DNA of 26,602 nucleotides from Candidatus Woesearchaeota archaeon (GCA_013204355.1 JABMOA010000085.1:1-26602), one strand, 5' to 3'; counted from the stretch's first letter, positions 1 through 9,017 are shown. Notes: generated by a model not told the origin, from the letters alone. Numbers and translations: made by a program.

Positions 1-37
<37 letters not shown>

Positions 38-476
38 ATATATTAGATATATATATATATATTTTCCATATAGATAATAATAAATAAACGACGACAAAAC
101 TTTTTGTTGATTTTATTTTTTTGAATTGATTTTAAACTTTTAAAATAATGTTTAAAAAGAATTTTTTATTTTACAGATTAACAATTTTGAGTCTATAATG
201 AGAATAAAATCAATTTTCATATTCATTATTATATTCATTTTTATATTATCTTATATATTATAGAATTGTTTCTATTTATATTATATATATTTATTATCTA
301 TCTGGCTGTCCATCTATTATCTATTTTGATCTTAATAATTCATTATTGACACCCCATATTCATCTTAATTTAAACAGCATCATACTAATTACACACTACA
401 CATTTGTTCACACCATACCAAATAATAGATTATGTTACCATTCAATCCTACTAACGATAACTATTTATAGGACCAT

Positions 477-494
477 TTCCATCAGAAATATAGG
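477..494 (+). promoter_or_regulatory. degenerate ORB-like motif
   Basis: TTCCATCAGAAATATAGG resembles the better motif at 599-620 in order and orientation: a TTCCA half, a GAAA half, then G residues. It lacks the strong G-string. It may be a second weak Orc1 site, or chance in AT-rich DNA. Confidence 0.25.
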
Positions 495-518
495 TTTTGA
501 GAAAGGGTGGTTCAAAAC
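494..518. repeat. inverted repeat upstream of orc1/cdc6
   Basis: Arms GTTTTGA (494-500) and TCAAAAC (512-518) are perfect complements around an 11-nt centre that holds the only G-rich stretch nearby (GAAAGGGTGGT). It could be a protein-binding dyad in the origin or promoter region. Confidence 0.45.
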
Positions 519-534
519 TGCATTTAACGTTCAA

Positions 535-542
535 TTTTAAAC
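535..542 (+). promoter_or_regulatory. possible TATA box for orc1/cdc6
   Basis: TTTTAAAC lies about 86 bp ahead of the preferred ATG. A start site about 26 bp downstream (near 565) would give a leader of about 60 nt containing the 560-580 hairpin and the G-rich Shine-Dalgarno/ORB segment. Weak match. Confidence 0.3.
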
Positions 543-559
543 ATGAACACACAAGAATG

Positions 560-580
560 TGATTGCACAACACGCAATCA
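560..580. repeat. hairpin followed by T-run in the orc1 leader
   Basis: Arms TGATTGC (560-566) and GCAATCA (574-580) are perfectly complementary around a 7-nt loop and are followed at once by five T residues (581-585). The shape is that of a small terminator or attenuator hairpin, or an operator, 45 bp before the preferred orc1/cdc6 start. Confidence 0.45.
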
Positions 581-598
581 TTTTTCCAAACAACACAT

Positions 599-620
599 GT
601 TCCATAGGAAATGAGGGGGT
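599..620 (+). promoter_or_regulatory. ORB-like origin recognition box / Shine-Dalgarno overlap
   Basis: The segment contains TTCCA, a 2-nt spacer, GGAAA, TGA and a GGGGGT string. Archaeal ORB and mini-ORB elements bound by Orc1/Cdc6 combine exactly a short TTCCA/GGAAA dyad with a nearby G-string. The G-string ends 5 nt before the ATG at 625, so it could equally act as a Shine-Dalgarno sequence. If both hold, Orc1 would bind at its own translation start region. Confidence 0.5.
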
Positions 621-624
621 CACT

Positions 625-1824
625 ATGTCAGAAATAAATAATTTTTTTGAAAATTACCTTAAACAAGATTCATTTTTTAAAAATAAGAATGTATTACTAT
701 CTTCCTACATGCCTGACCATGTAATTTATCGTGAAGAGCAAATGAGTGAAGCTGCAAACATACTTGCACCGGCTCTTAGAAATGAAAAACCTTCTAATTT
801 GTTTATTTATGGAAAAACTGGGACTGGAAAAACATTATCTATGAAAAGTATTGTAAATTCAATGAAAGAGATTGCCGTTAAAAATAATATAGCTTTAAAA
901 CCAATTTATATTAATTGTAAATTGAAGCGTGTTGCTGATACAGAATACAGGTTGATTTCACAACTTATTAAGAATTTTGGAAGAGAAGTCCCTTCTACAG
1001 GATTACCTACCGATGAAATATATAATATATTTTACAAATTATTAGATCAAGAGAAACAAGTAATCCTTCTTATTCTTGACGAAATCGACCAATTAACAAA
1101 AAAGATAGGTGATGAAATATTATATAATTTAACAAGAATAAATGCGGAATTAAAAAATTCACAAATATGTTTAATTGGGATTTCTAACAATTTAATATTC
1201 GCAGAAAATTTAGACCCACGTGTTAAAAGTAGTCTCTCAGAAGAAGACATCATATTTCCTCCATACAATGCCTTACAGATTCAAGAAATTTTGCGAAATC
1301 GTTCAAACTCTGCATTCAATGAGGGGACTGTTCAAACTGGTGTCATCGAAAAATGTTCAGCATATGCTGCAAGGGAACATGGAGATGTGAGGAGAGCTAT
1401 AGATTTATTACGTGTTGCAGGAGAAATTGCAGAACGAAGTGGGTCACGACACGTTGAAATTACCCATTTAGATGCAGCAGAAAGAAAAGTTGAATCTGAT
1501 AAACTCATTAATGCAGCTATAAATCAACCACGTCAATTTAAACTAGTATTATATGCAATTATGTTAATAAGTCCACAAAAACGTCATTTTTTTACAGGAG
1601 AAATTTATGAAATATATGGGACTTTATGTAAAAAATCTAATCTTAACATTTTAACACAACGTCGAGTTTCAGATATATTGGCAGAACTTGATATGCTTGG
1701 TATTATCAATGCTAAAATCATTTCTAAAGGACGTTATGGAAGAACTCGTGAGATTAATCTTTCTTTAGAAGAAGGAATCATCATCAAACTCAAAGAAATG
1801 TTAGAAAAATCACTACAACTATGA
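625..1824 (+). CDS. orc1/cdc6: Orc1/Cdc6 replication initiator
   Basis: AAA+ ATPase of the archaeal Orc1/Cdc6 family, which marks replication origins and loads MCM helicase. In the 399-residue protein, Walker A is GKTGTGKT (63-70), Walker B is LILDEID (149-155), sensor 1 is ISNN (186-189) and sensor 2 is GDVRRA (253-258). The last ~100 residues have the expected winged-helix, ORB-binding character. I chose the ATG at 625 because it follows a G-rich Shine-Dalgarno and the N-terminus then matches the family. A GTG at 559 would add 22 residues encoded by the hairpin and ORB-like DNA, which is unlikely. It is the first gene of an operon with DP1, overlapping it by 4 bp, and it sits next to a candidate origin. 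All core motifs are intact. Confidence 0.95.
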   Translation: MSEINNFFENYLKQDSFFKNKNVLLSSYMPDHVIYREEQMSEAANILAPALRNEKPSNLFIYGKTGTGKTLSMKSIVNSMKEIAVKNNIALKPIYINCKLKRVADTEYRLISQLIKNFGREVPSTGLPTDEIYNIFYKLLDQEKQVILLILDEIDQLTKKIGDEILYNLTRINAELKNSQICLIGISNNLIFAENLDPRVKSSLSEEDIIFPPYNALQIQEILRNRSNSAFNEGTVQTGVIEKCSAYAAREHGDVRRAIDLLRVAGEIAERSGSRHVEITHLDAAERKVESDKLINAAINQPRQFKLVLYAIMLISPQKRHFFTGEIYEIYGTLCKKSNLNILTQRRVSDILAELDMLGIINAKIISKGRYGRTREINLSLEEGIIIKLKEMLEKSLQL

Positions 1825-3518
1825 CAACAAGCCGCGAAAAATTAATTGAAGAAATGTTCGAGAAAGGGATCTTACTAAATGAAGAAATGCTCAAAAAAGG
1901 ATTAGATCAAAACCTTATTGAAAAATTGAAATCAGAATCAGATTTAATTGTTCTTAATGATGATTATGCTGATGTTATTGAACAAGAATCTTCTCTGGTA
2001 GATTGGTATGAAATAGATAAAATGCGCGTAAATGCTGAAAAAGATAGAGATGACGATTTATATCAATCACAATTACAGAGTTTTAAAACATCAACATTAT
2101 CATATGAAACACCAGAAATGTCTCAAAAGCAAGAAGTGTCAAGTTTAGAAGTAGAACTAGAAGATACACAAGAAACTAATTTAGGCACTGTTAAAGATTA
2201 TGAAGAAAAGGAAAGATTAGAATTAGAATTAGAATTACCAATACAAAAAATAGATCAACCTTCTTCCGCAGTTACGATTGTGATATCCTATGAAAATAAA
2301 CCTCATAAATTCACCGTGGCAGATTTTGCTAATTTCTTTACATCACGATTTAAATTTTTAGAAAATATTCTTAGAAACAGACAAGAATTACAAAATATGC
2401 TCTCTATTAGTAGAGTATTAGAAAAAAAAGAACGTGAAAATGTATCCATCATTGGAATAGTTGATGAGATAGGTGAAACAAAGAATGGAAATTTAATGTT
2501 AACTCTAGAAGATTTCACAGGAAAAATTAAAGTACTCATTTCAAAAAATAAAAAAGATTTATTTTTGGATGGAAAAGACTTAGTATTTGATGAAGTAGTA
2601 GGGATTTCAGGAGTGACAGGAGATAAAATTATTTTTGCAGAAAATATTGTATGGCCAGATATACCCTCAACACATATCATCAAAAAAGGACCTGAAGAAG
2701 AATACGTCATTTTTTTATCAGATATCCATGTAGGTTCAAAATTATTCTTAGAAGATTCCTTTAAAAAATTCATTCAATGGACAAATGGAAAAGTAGGGAA
2801 TGATGCACAAAAGGCTATTGCAAATAAAGTAAAATACATTTTCATAGCAGGAGATTTAGTAGATGGTGTTGGCATTTATCCTGGTCATGAAAGCGAGTTA
2901 TCTATCACAACAATTGAAGGTCAATATAAAAAGTTTGTAGAATTAATTAAAGAAATACCCTCTCATATCCCCATCATTATATGCCCTGGAAATCACGATT
3001 TAGTTCATCTTGCAGAACCTCAACCAGTATTTTATCAAGAATTTGTACCAGGATTATTTGAACTTCCAAATGTCCAACTTGTAACAAATCCCGCGCTTGT
3101 GAACATTGGTAAAAAAGGTGATTTTGATGGGTTTGACGTTCAAATGTACCATGGATACAGTTTTGATTATTATGTTGCAAATGTGGAATCTATACGAAAC
3201 GGTGGAGGTTATAAGAGGGCAGATTTAATTATGAAATTCCTTCTCAAACGAAGACATATGGCACCTTCCTTCACATCAACGCCTTATTATCCAGGGCATA
3301 AAGAAGACCCTTTATTAATTAAAAAGGTACCAGATTTTTTCATCACAGGACATATACATTATTCTTCCGTTGCAAATTATAAAGGGATTACAATGATTAG
3401 TGGAAGCTGTTGGCAAGGGATGACAACATTTCAGGAAAAACTTGGACATAGTCCAGAACCAGGACGCGTCCCTGTTGTTAATCTCAAAACAAGAGAGGTT
3501 AAAGTTTTAAGATTCTAA
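1821..3518 (+). CDS. polB: DNA polymerase D small subunit DP1 (3'-5' exonuclease)
   Basis: Small subunit of the archaea-specific replicative polymerase PolD, which supplies proofreading. An acidic, probably disordered linker covers about residues 75-145. An OB fold follows at about 207-275 (IIGIVDEIG onward). The calcineurin-like phosphoesterase domain has all its metal-binding motifs: D301/H303 (SDIHVGS), GDLVD at 344-348, GNHD at 390-393, H444 (MYHG) and GHIH at 510-513. The exonuclease is therefore predicted to be active, unlike the eukaryotic polymerase B-subunit relatives. At 565 residues it is within the family range. It overlaps orc1/cdc6 by 4 bp (ATGA) and is one base from DP2, so the three are probably translationally coupled. 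Confidence 0.95.
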   Translation: MTTSREKLIEEMFEKGILLNEEMLKKGLDQNLIEKLKSESDLIVLNDDYADVIEQESSLVDWYEIDKMRVNAEKDRDDDLYQSQLQSFKTSTLSYETPEMSQKQEVSSLEVELEDTQETNLGTVKDYEEKERLELELELPIQKIDQPSSAVTIVISYENKPHKFTVADFANFFTSRFKFLENILRNRQELQNMLSISRVLEKKERENVSIIGIVDEIGETKNGNLMLTLEDFTGKIKVLISKNKKDLFLDGKDLVFDEVVGISGVTGDKIIFAENIVWPDIPSTHIIKKGPEEEYVIFLSDIHVGSKLFLEDSFKKFIQWTNGKVGNDAQKAIANKVKYIFIAGDLVDGVGIYPGHESELSITTIEGQYKKFVELIKEIPSHIPIIICPGNHDLVHLAEPQPVFYQEFVPGLFELPNVQLVTNPALVNIGKKGDFDGFDVQMYHGYSFDYYVANVESIRNGGGYKRADLIMKFLLKRRHMAPSFTSTPYYPGHKEDPLLIKKVPDFFITGHIHYSSVANYKGITMISGSCWQGMTTFQEKLGHSPEPGRVPVVNLKTREVKVLRF

Positions 3519-3519
3519 G

Positions 3520-6500
3520 ATGGCAGTTGTAGCATCACCTAAAATAAAGGCATATTTTAAAACGATTACAGATGAAGTTACGCGAAGTTACGCTATCGCT
3601 AAAAATGCACGAGAAAAAGGATTGGACCCTGAAAAAGAAGTACCTATCCCCATTGCAAATAATATGGCAGAGCGTGTTGTAGGATTAATTTCTGTAATAT
3701 GTCCTCAGATTCAAAATCCAGAAATTCCCAAACGAATCATAGAATTAGAAAAAGAATATGGAATGCTTGATTGGCGTGTTGGATTTAAAATTGCAGAAGA
3801 AGTTGCAAAAGAACAATTTTGTAAATTTGAAAATAAAAAAGAAGCAATTGAAATAGGAATTAGAGTAGGTTTTGCATACTTAACTCTAGGTATAGTTTCT
3901 GCACCATTAGAAGGATTTATTGGATTGGAAATAAAAAAACGACGTGATGGTAAAGAATATTTCGCATTACAATATGCAGGCCCAATTCGTGCAGCAGGAG
4001 GAACCGCTTCATCTACTTCAGTTATCTTATCAGATTATGTTCGTGTTAAAATGGGGTATGCCCCATGGGATCCCGACGAAAAAGAGATTAATAGATATAT
4101 CACAGAAGTTCATGATTATAATGATAGGGTTACAAATTTACAATACAATCCTTCTGATGAAGAATTAAGATATATGTTAGAACATTTACCTGTAGAAGTT
4201 GATGGAGATCCTACAGAAAGATTTGAAGTTTCTAATAACAAAGATTTAGACAGAATTTCTACCAATATGATTCGTGGAGGAGTTGCATTAGTATTAGCAG
4301 AAGGATTAACACAGAAAGCACCAAAATTATGGAAACGTCTTGGAAGCTGGGGAAAAGATTTTGATTTAGAATGGGATTGGATGGAAGAATTCCTTGAAAT
4401 CAAAAAAAGAATTCACGCATCACACGGATCAAAAAAAGAAGATGATTCAGGAAAAAAAATCGTGCAAGCAAATAATACCTTTATTATGGATTTAGTAGCG
4501 GGTAGACCAATTTTAACACATCCTCTTGCAGAAGGTGGATTTCGGTTACGATATGGGAGGGGAAGAACAACAGGATTCTCTGCATCCGCTTTACATCCTG
4601 CAACAATGGTTGTATTACACAAATTCATTGCAATAGGGACGCAACTAAAAGTAGAACGGCCAGGAAAAGCTTGTACTATTACAGTATGTGATTCCATAGA
4701 GGGACCAATTGTACGGTTAGAAGACGGTTCTCTGATTCACTTAAAAACTGAAGAAGAAGCACAAAATCATTTTAAACAGATTCAAGAAGTAGTATTTCTT
4801 GGAGATATTCTTTTCAATTATGGAGACTTTTCAGAAAATGGTCAAGCATTAGTCCCAGGAGGATATTGTCCTGAATGGTGGGCGTTAGAAGTTGAAAAAT
4901 CATTAAAGGAACATAAAACGACAATATCAGATGTACGAATTCAAGAACTAATTTCGGATCCTCTTTTCAAAAAACCAAATTTTAAAGAAGCAGTTTTACT
5001 TACAAAAGAATTACAAGTTCCCCTTCATGCTGATTATACATATTTCTGGAAATTAATTTCAAGTGAAAAGTTAATATTGTTAATACAATGGATGAAAGAA
5101 GGAAAAATTAAACAAACAGCAGAAGGCATCCAAAAAATAATAATTCCATTTTACAAAGACAAAGAACTTCATCAACAAGGAAAATTAATTTTAGATTATT
5201 TGGGAGTTCCTCACAAAATAATTAGTAAAGAAAATGTAGTTATAGAATCTATTGAAGCAAAAGCACTTGCATTTTCTTTAGGTATAAAATCGCAACAAGA
5301 ATTACAAAATCTAACTTTTGAATCTCACAAAGATAAAACCGCATTAGATATCCTTAATGAATTAAATTCATTTATATTACGAGATAAGGCAGGGACATTT
5401 ATTGGGGCACGTATGGGGCGTCCAGAAAAAGCTAAAATGCGGCATTTAAAAGGATCTCCTCAAGTAATGTTTCCTGTAGGAGATGAAGGTGATCGTTTAC
5501 GAAGTTTTCAATCAGCATTACTTAATAAAAAAATAACAAGTACATTCCCCATATTTTATTGTCTTGAATGTAAAAAAGATATGGTGTACCCTTCATGTGA
5601 AGAATGTGGTAAAGAATGTTCACAAAAATATTATTGTAGATTTTGTGGAGACCTTGATGAAAAAATATGTAGGCATGGAGATGGAAATCAATACAAAACA
5701 CAGGAATTAGATATTAAATATTATTTTGAAAAAGCAAAAGAACGTTTAGGAGAAAATTTACATCCAGACCTCATCAAAGGTATCCGTGGCACATCTAATA
5801 AACATCATCTTGTAGAACATCTTTCAAAAGGAATTCTTAGAGCAAAACATGGAGTGTATGTAAATAAAGATGGAACAACACGATTAGATGCAACAGAATT
5901 ACCATTAACTCATTTTAAACCAAAAGAAATTAACACTTCTGTTGAAAAACTACGAGAAATTGGATATATGGAAGATATTTATGGCAAAGAATTAATTAAT
6001 AATAATCAACTATTAGAAATGAAACCACAAGACGTAATCATCCCAGGATATGATTCCCTGCAAGAATCTGGTCCAAAAGTTTTAATGAGGGTGTGTAACT
6101 TTGTTGATGAATTACTGATAAAATTTTATCATATGGAACCTTTCTACAATGTAAAAAAACCAGAAGATCTTGTGGGGCATTTAATGATAGGACTTGCGCC
6201 CCACATCTCAGCAGGATTGGTTGGAAGAATTATAGGTTATTCAGAAACACAAGGTATGATTACACATCCAATGTATCATGCAGGATTACGTAGGGATTGT
6301 GATGGAGATGAAGCATGCATCATGCTCTTAATGGATTCCCTTTTAAATTTCTCAAGGCAATTCCTTCCTGAGAGACGAGGCGCGAAGTCAATTACACCAG
6401 ACACATTAATTTATTACAGAAAGAACAATAAAATAAAAACAGAAAAAATAGGGTTATTGATAGATTCTTTACTCACATTACATAAAGACAGAGTTCGTTA

Positions 6501-8556
6501 TGATGAAGATTATGAAATATTGGATTTAGATGGTTATCAAGCAATTAGTTTTGATGCACAAACACAAAAAGTTGGTTTTTATCCTATAACTAAATTTATT
6601 CGCCACGAGTCTCCAAAAGAAGTTTATGAAGTTACCACCTCCCATGGAAAAATTAAAGTTACAGGTGATCACAGTATTTTTGTGACTACTGGAAAGAAAA
6701 TTATAGACAAAGAAGTACGAAATCTTAAAGAAGGAGAATTCATGATTACCTTGGGAAAAATCAATTTACCTCAAAAGAAATTTAAAAAATTAGATTTATG
6801 TAAAATTGCACACAACATTGTTTATGTTAGACTAGATGAATTTCATTCTAACAAAATAAAAAAATTATCAAAGAAGAAAACTCAAGAACTAATAGAAAAA
6901 TACGGAAATAATTATTATCGTTATCTTAATGGAACACGTAAAGCGCCATTTGAATTTATGTTAGATAGTAATATTAAATTTGAAGGACAAGAAATTTTTG
7001 CAAAAAATGGGTTTTCAATGCCAAGATTTTTGAATATTGATACACCTCTTGTAAGGTTAGTGTCCTATCTTATTGCAGAAGGCTACATGAGAAAAAGTAC
7101 TTCTTGCGAAATTGTCAACACAGATTTACATATTTTAAAAGAAATTAAAGAATCAGTAGAATATATTCTACAAAGAAAAATCAAAATTAGTTGGGATATA
7201 CGTAAAGACAAGAAAAAATGTGGCAGAATTAGGTTACCATCTATTTTGCGTGACGTTTTAATAAATTTAGGAATTCACCCCGTAAGATCAAATAATAAAA
7301 GATTACCTCCTTTCTTATTCTTGTTATCTGACGAATTAAAAGAAGAGTTCTTACGTTGTTATGTAAATGGAGACGGTCACGATTATAAACATAAGAATTT
7401 CAAAATGTTATATAGTAATAGTGAATATTTATCTTCTGAACTATCATTATTAGCACATTCTTTAGGATATAAAACCTCTATAAATAAAGGTAACAGGGCA
7501 AATCAGATCCTTTTTTCTGAATATAACAACACAGATTCTTGGTGGCCACTTGATGATTTTACAAAAGAAATGTATGGTGCGTTACGCAATGAAGGATTTG
7601 TAAAAGAAGAGATCACAAAAATGTTAGCGAATTACAGAAAAAATGTAAGATCTAAAAGTGCATCAAAATTTACGATTAAAAAGTTCATTGATCTATTAAA
7701 ACACAAAGATAACAAAGATTTATGTACAAAATTAGAACAGATTTATCATTCCGATGTAAGAGTTGAACGTGTACGTAAAGTTCGAAAGTTTAAATCACCT
7801 CATAAATATGTTTACGATTTAGAAGTACCAATTCATCAAAACTTTTTATGTGGCCCACACCCTATATTTGCTCATAATACAATGGATGCACCATTGGTAT
7901 TAACCTCAACATTAAACCCCACAGAAGTTGACGATCAAGTTCATGGGATGGATGTTGTATGGAAATACCCTCTTGAATTCTATGAAGCAGCGTTAGAAAT
8001 GAAAAATCCCTGGGAAGTAAAAGTAGATGGAAAAAAAATTGAGCAACTTGGTGACAGATTAGATAAAGAAACACAATTTGAAAATATTGGATTTACACAT
8101 CCTGTTGATAATTTCAATAGAGGGGTGCAATGTAGTGCTTATAAAACCCTTCCAACAATGACAGATAAATTGATTGGGCAAATGGAAATTGCAAAAATAG
8201 TACGTGCCGTTGATATGGATGATGTTGCAAAACTCGTCATTCAAAAACATTTCTTAAAAGATATTAAAGGAAACTTCAGAAAATATTCCATGCAAAAATT
8301 TAGATGTGTTGGGTGCAATGCAAAATATAGGAGACCACCTTTATCGGGTAAATGTTCTGAGTGCCGTGGAAAATTAATATTCACAATTTCCCAAGGATCA
8401 GTTGTGAAATATTTAGGACCATCATTAACACTCTGTGAAAACTATGATTTTTCACCGTTCCTAAAAGAAACAATAGATATGTTAAAATTTAATATAGACA
8501 CTTTATTTGGTAAAGAGAAAGATAAACAGGTTGGTTTGGGCGAGTTTATGGGATAA
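3520..8556 (+). CDS. polC: DNA polymerase D large subunit DP2 with intein
   Basis: Catalytic subunit of PolD, encoded as a 1678-residue precursor. Residues 957-1453 are an intein, so the mature chain would be 1181 residues, normal for DP2. The polymerase active-site motif CDGDEAC has Asp928 and Asp930 and lies 26 residues before the intein. The extein resumes with TMDAPLVLTS. Zinc-binding cysteines form a cluster at about 681-715 (CLEC, CEEC, CRFC) and a C-terminal CVGC/CSEC pair. The last residues, QVGLGEFM (1670-1677), fit a PCNA-interacting PIP box, as expected for DP2. There is no Shine-Dalgarno; the start is one base after the DP1 stop, pointing to coupled translation. Function is certain by family; splicing is inferred from motifs. 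Confidence 0.95.
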   Translation: MAVVASPKIKAYFKTITDEVTRSYAIAKNAREKGLDPEKEVPIPIANNMAERVVGLISVICPQIQNPEIPKRIIELEKEYGMLDWRVGFKIAEEVAKEQFCKFENKKEAIEIGIRVGFAYLTLGIVSAPLEGFIGLEIKKRRDGKEYFALQYAGPIRAAGGTASSTSVILSDYVRVKMGYAPWDPDEKEINRYITEVHDYNDRVTNLQYNPSDEELRYMLEHLPVEVDGDPTERFEVSNNKDLDRISTNMIRGGVALVLAEGLTQKAPKLWKRLGSWGKDFDLEWDWMEEFLEIKKRIHASHGSKKEDDSGKKIVQANNTFIMDLVAGRPILTHPLAEGGFRLRYGRGRTTGFSASALHPATMVVLHKFIAIGTQLKVERPGKACTITVCDSIEGPIVRLEDGSLIHLKTEEEAQNHFKQIQEVVFLGDILFNYGDFSENGQALVPGGYCPEWWALEVEKSLKEHKTTISDVRIQELISDPLFKKPNFKEAVLLTKELQVPLHADYTYFWKLISSEKLILLIQWMKEGKIKQTAEGIQKIIIPFYKDKELHQQGKLILDYLGVPHKIISKENVVIESIEAKALAFSLGIKSQQELQNLTFESHKDKTALDILNELNSFILRDKAGTFIGARMGRPEKAKMRHLKGSPQVMFPVGDEGDRLRSFQSALLNKKITSTFPIFYCLECKKDMVYPSCEECGKECSQKYYCRFCGDLDEKICRHGDGNQYKTQELDIKYYFEKAKERLGENLHPDLIKGIRGTSNKHHLVEHLSKGILRAKHGVYVNKDGTTRLDATELPLTHFKPKEINTSVEKLREIGYMEDIYGKELINNNQLLEMKPQDVIIPGYDSLQESGPKVLMRVCNFVDELLIKFYHMEPFYNVKKPEDLVGHLMIGLAPHISAGLVGRIIGYSETQGMITHPMYHAGLRRDCDGDEACIMLLMDSLLNFSRQFLPERRGAKSITPDTLIYYRKNNKIKTEKIGLLIDSLLTLHKDRVRYDEDYEILDLDGYQAISFDAQTQKVGFYPITKFIRHESPKEVYEVTTSHGKIKVTGDHSIFVTTGKKIIDKEVRNLKEGEFMITLGKINLPQKKFKKLDLCKIAHNIVYVRLDEFHSNKIKKLSKKKTQELIEKYGNNYYRYLNGTRKAPFEFMLDSNIKFEGQEIFAKNGFSMPRFLNIDTPLVRLVSYLIAEGYMRKSTSCEIVNTDLHILKEIKESVEYILQRKIKISWDIRKDKKKCGRIRLPSILRDVLINLGIHPVRSNNKRLPPFLFLLSDELKEEFLRCYVNGDGHDYKHKNFKMLYSNSEYLSSELSLLAHSLGYKTSINKGNRANQILFSEYNNTDSWWPLDDFTKEMYGALRNEGFVKEEITKMLANYRKNVRSKSASKFTIKKFIDLLKHKDNKDLCTKLEQIYHSDVRVERVRKVRKFKSPHKYVYDLEVPIHQNFLCGPHPIFAHNTMDAPLVLTSTLNPTEVDDQVHGMDVVWKYPLEFYEAALEMKNPWEVKVDGKKIEQLGDRLDKETQFENIGFTHPVDNFNRGVQCSAYKTLPTMTDKLIGQMEIAKIVRAVDMDDVAKLVIQKHFLKDIKGNFRKYSMQKFRCVGCNAKYRRPPLSGKCSECRGKLIFTISQGSVVKYLGPSLTLCENYDFSPFLKETIDMLKFNIDTLFGKEKDKQVGLGEFMG
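6388..7878 (+). mobile_element. DP2 intein with LAGLIDADG homing endonuclease
   Basis: An in-frame insertion of 497 residues interrupts DP2 between K956 and T1454. It begins with Ser (SITPDTLIYY, block A), has the block B motif TGDH (T1048, H1051) and two LAGLIDADG-type helices ending in IAEG (E1187) and VNGDG (D1285). It ends with block F (VYDLEV...NFLCG) and block G (IFAHN). The terminal His-Asn followed by Thr+1 gives a complete splicing chemistry: Ser1, penultimate His, Asn, Thr+1. Removing it rejoins GAK to TMDAPLV, the conserved DP2 sequence. Pyrococcus DP2 genes also carry inteins in this polymerase core. Both acidic LAGLIDADG residues are present, so homing activity is possible. Confidence 0.93.
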
Positions 8557-8596
8557 TTTTATATATCATTTTTACTTTTCAAATCAAATCAAAAAC

Positions 8597-8634
8597 GAGG
8601 TAAGCAAAAATATATAAAAATATTTTTTTACCTC
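8597..8634. promoter_or_regulatory. dyad enclosing a TATA box
   Basis: GAGGTAA (597-603 within this kilobase) and TTACCTC (8628-8634) are perfect complements. Inside them AAAAATA (8606-8612) pairs with TATTTTT (8621-8627). This makes a 14-bp dyad with one 2-nt bulge and an 8-nt centre. The TATA-like TATATAAAAA (8611-8620) falls at the centre, 26 bp before about 8641. It may be an operator over the promoter of the next gene, or a stem-loop ending the orc1-DP1-DP2 transcript. Confidence 0.5.
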
Positions 8635-8666
8635 ACTACACGAGGTGTTTATAGACGAAAAAAATA

Positions 8667-9005
8667 ATGTTAATAATTTGTTTAGTTGTGTTAATGTTTG
8701 TTCTTGTAGGATGTGGCGAAAATGTTGCAGGAGAAGCTGTTCGTGGCGGAACAAATAATGCACAATCAGGTCAAATACAATCTAAAGATTATAAAGGGTT
8801 AGAAACAACGTTAATATCTATTGAATCTAGGCTATCCAATCTACAAATTTCACTTAATAACATTCAAGACGACATTAATGATATTAATGGACAGATAGAT
8901 ATTGGATCCCCTCAATTTACTTCAGTAAATGAAATAGGAGATTTAAATCGGATTCTTTTTGAAGAATTACAATGGCATATTCAATGGGAAAAAGCTAAAA
9001 AATAA
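8667..9005 (+). CDS. small predicted lipoprotein
   Basis: Exported protein of 112 residues with a hydrophobic N-terminus ending in a lipobox (LVGC, Cys16), a short Gly/Asn-rich linker, and a heptad-like segment at about 45-80 suggesting a coiled coil. I do not recognise the family. The signal peptide from this ATG has no basic residue, which is odd. In the same frame, ACG at 8655 would add a basic KKI stretch, and GAGGTG (8642-8647) sits 7 nt before it but 19 nt before the annotated ATG. An in-frame TAG at 8652-8654 blocks further extension. The gene ends 12 bp from the convergent DUF424 gene, with T-rich sequence between. Confidence 0.75.
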   Translation: MLIICLVVLMFVLVGCGENVAGEAVRGGTNNAQSGQIQSKDYKGLETTLISIESRLSNLQISLNNIQDDINDINGQIDIGSPQFTSVNEIGDLNRILFEELQWHIQWEKAKK

Positions 9006-9017
9006 TTTTTTATTTTT

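Noticed and set aside
346..540. 64-codon open frame in the origin region
   Set aside because: Composition is that of translated A/T-rich DNA, there is no Shine-Dalgarno and no recognisable domain, and it overlaps the dyad and ORB-like elements.
559..624. Extended N-terminus of Orc1/Cdc6 from GTG 559
   Set aside because: The extra 22 residues are encoded by a perfect hairpin and ORB-like DNA, and family alignment begins at the ATG at 625.
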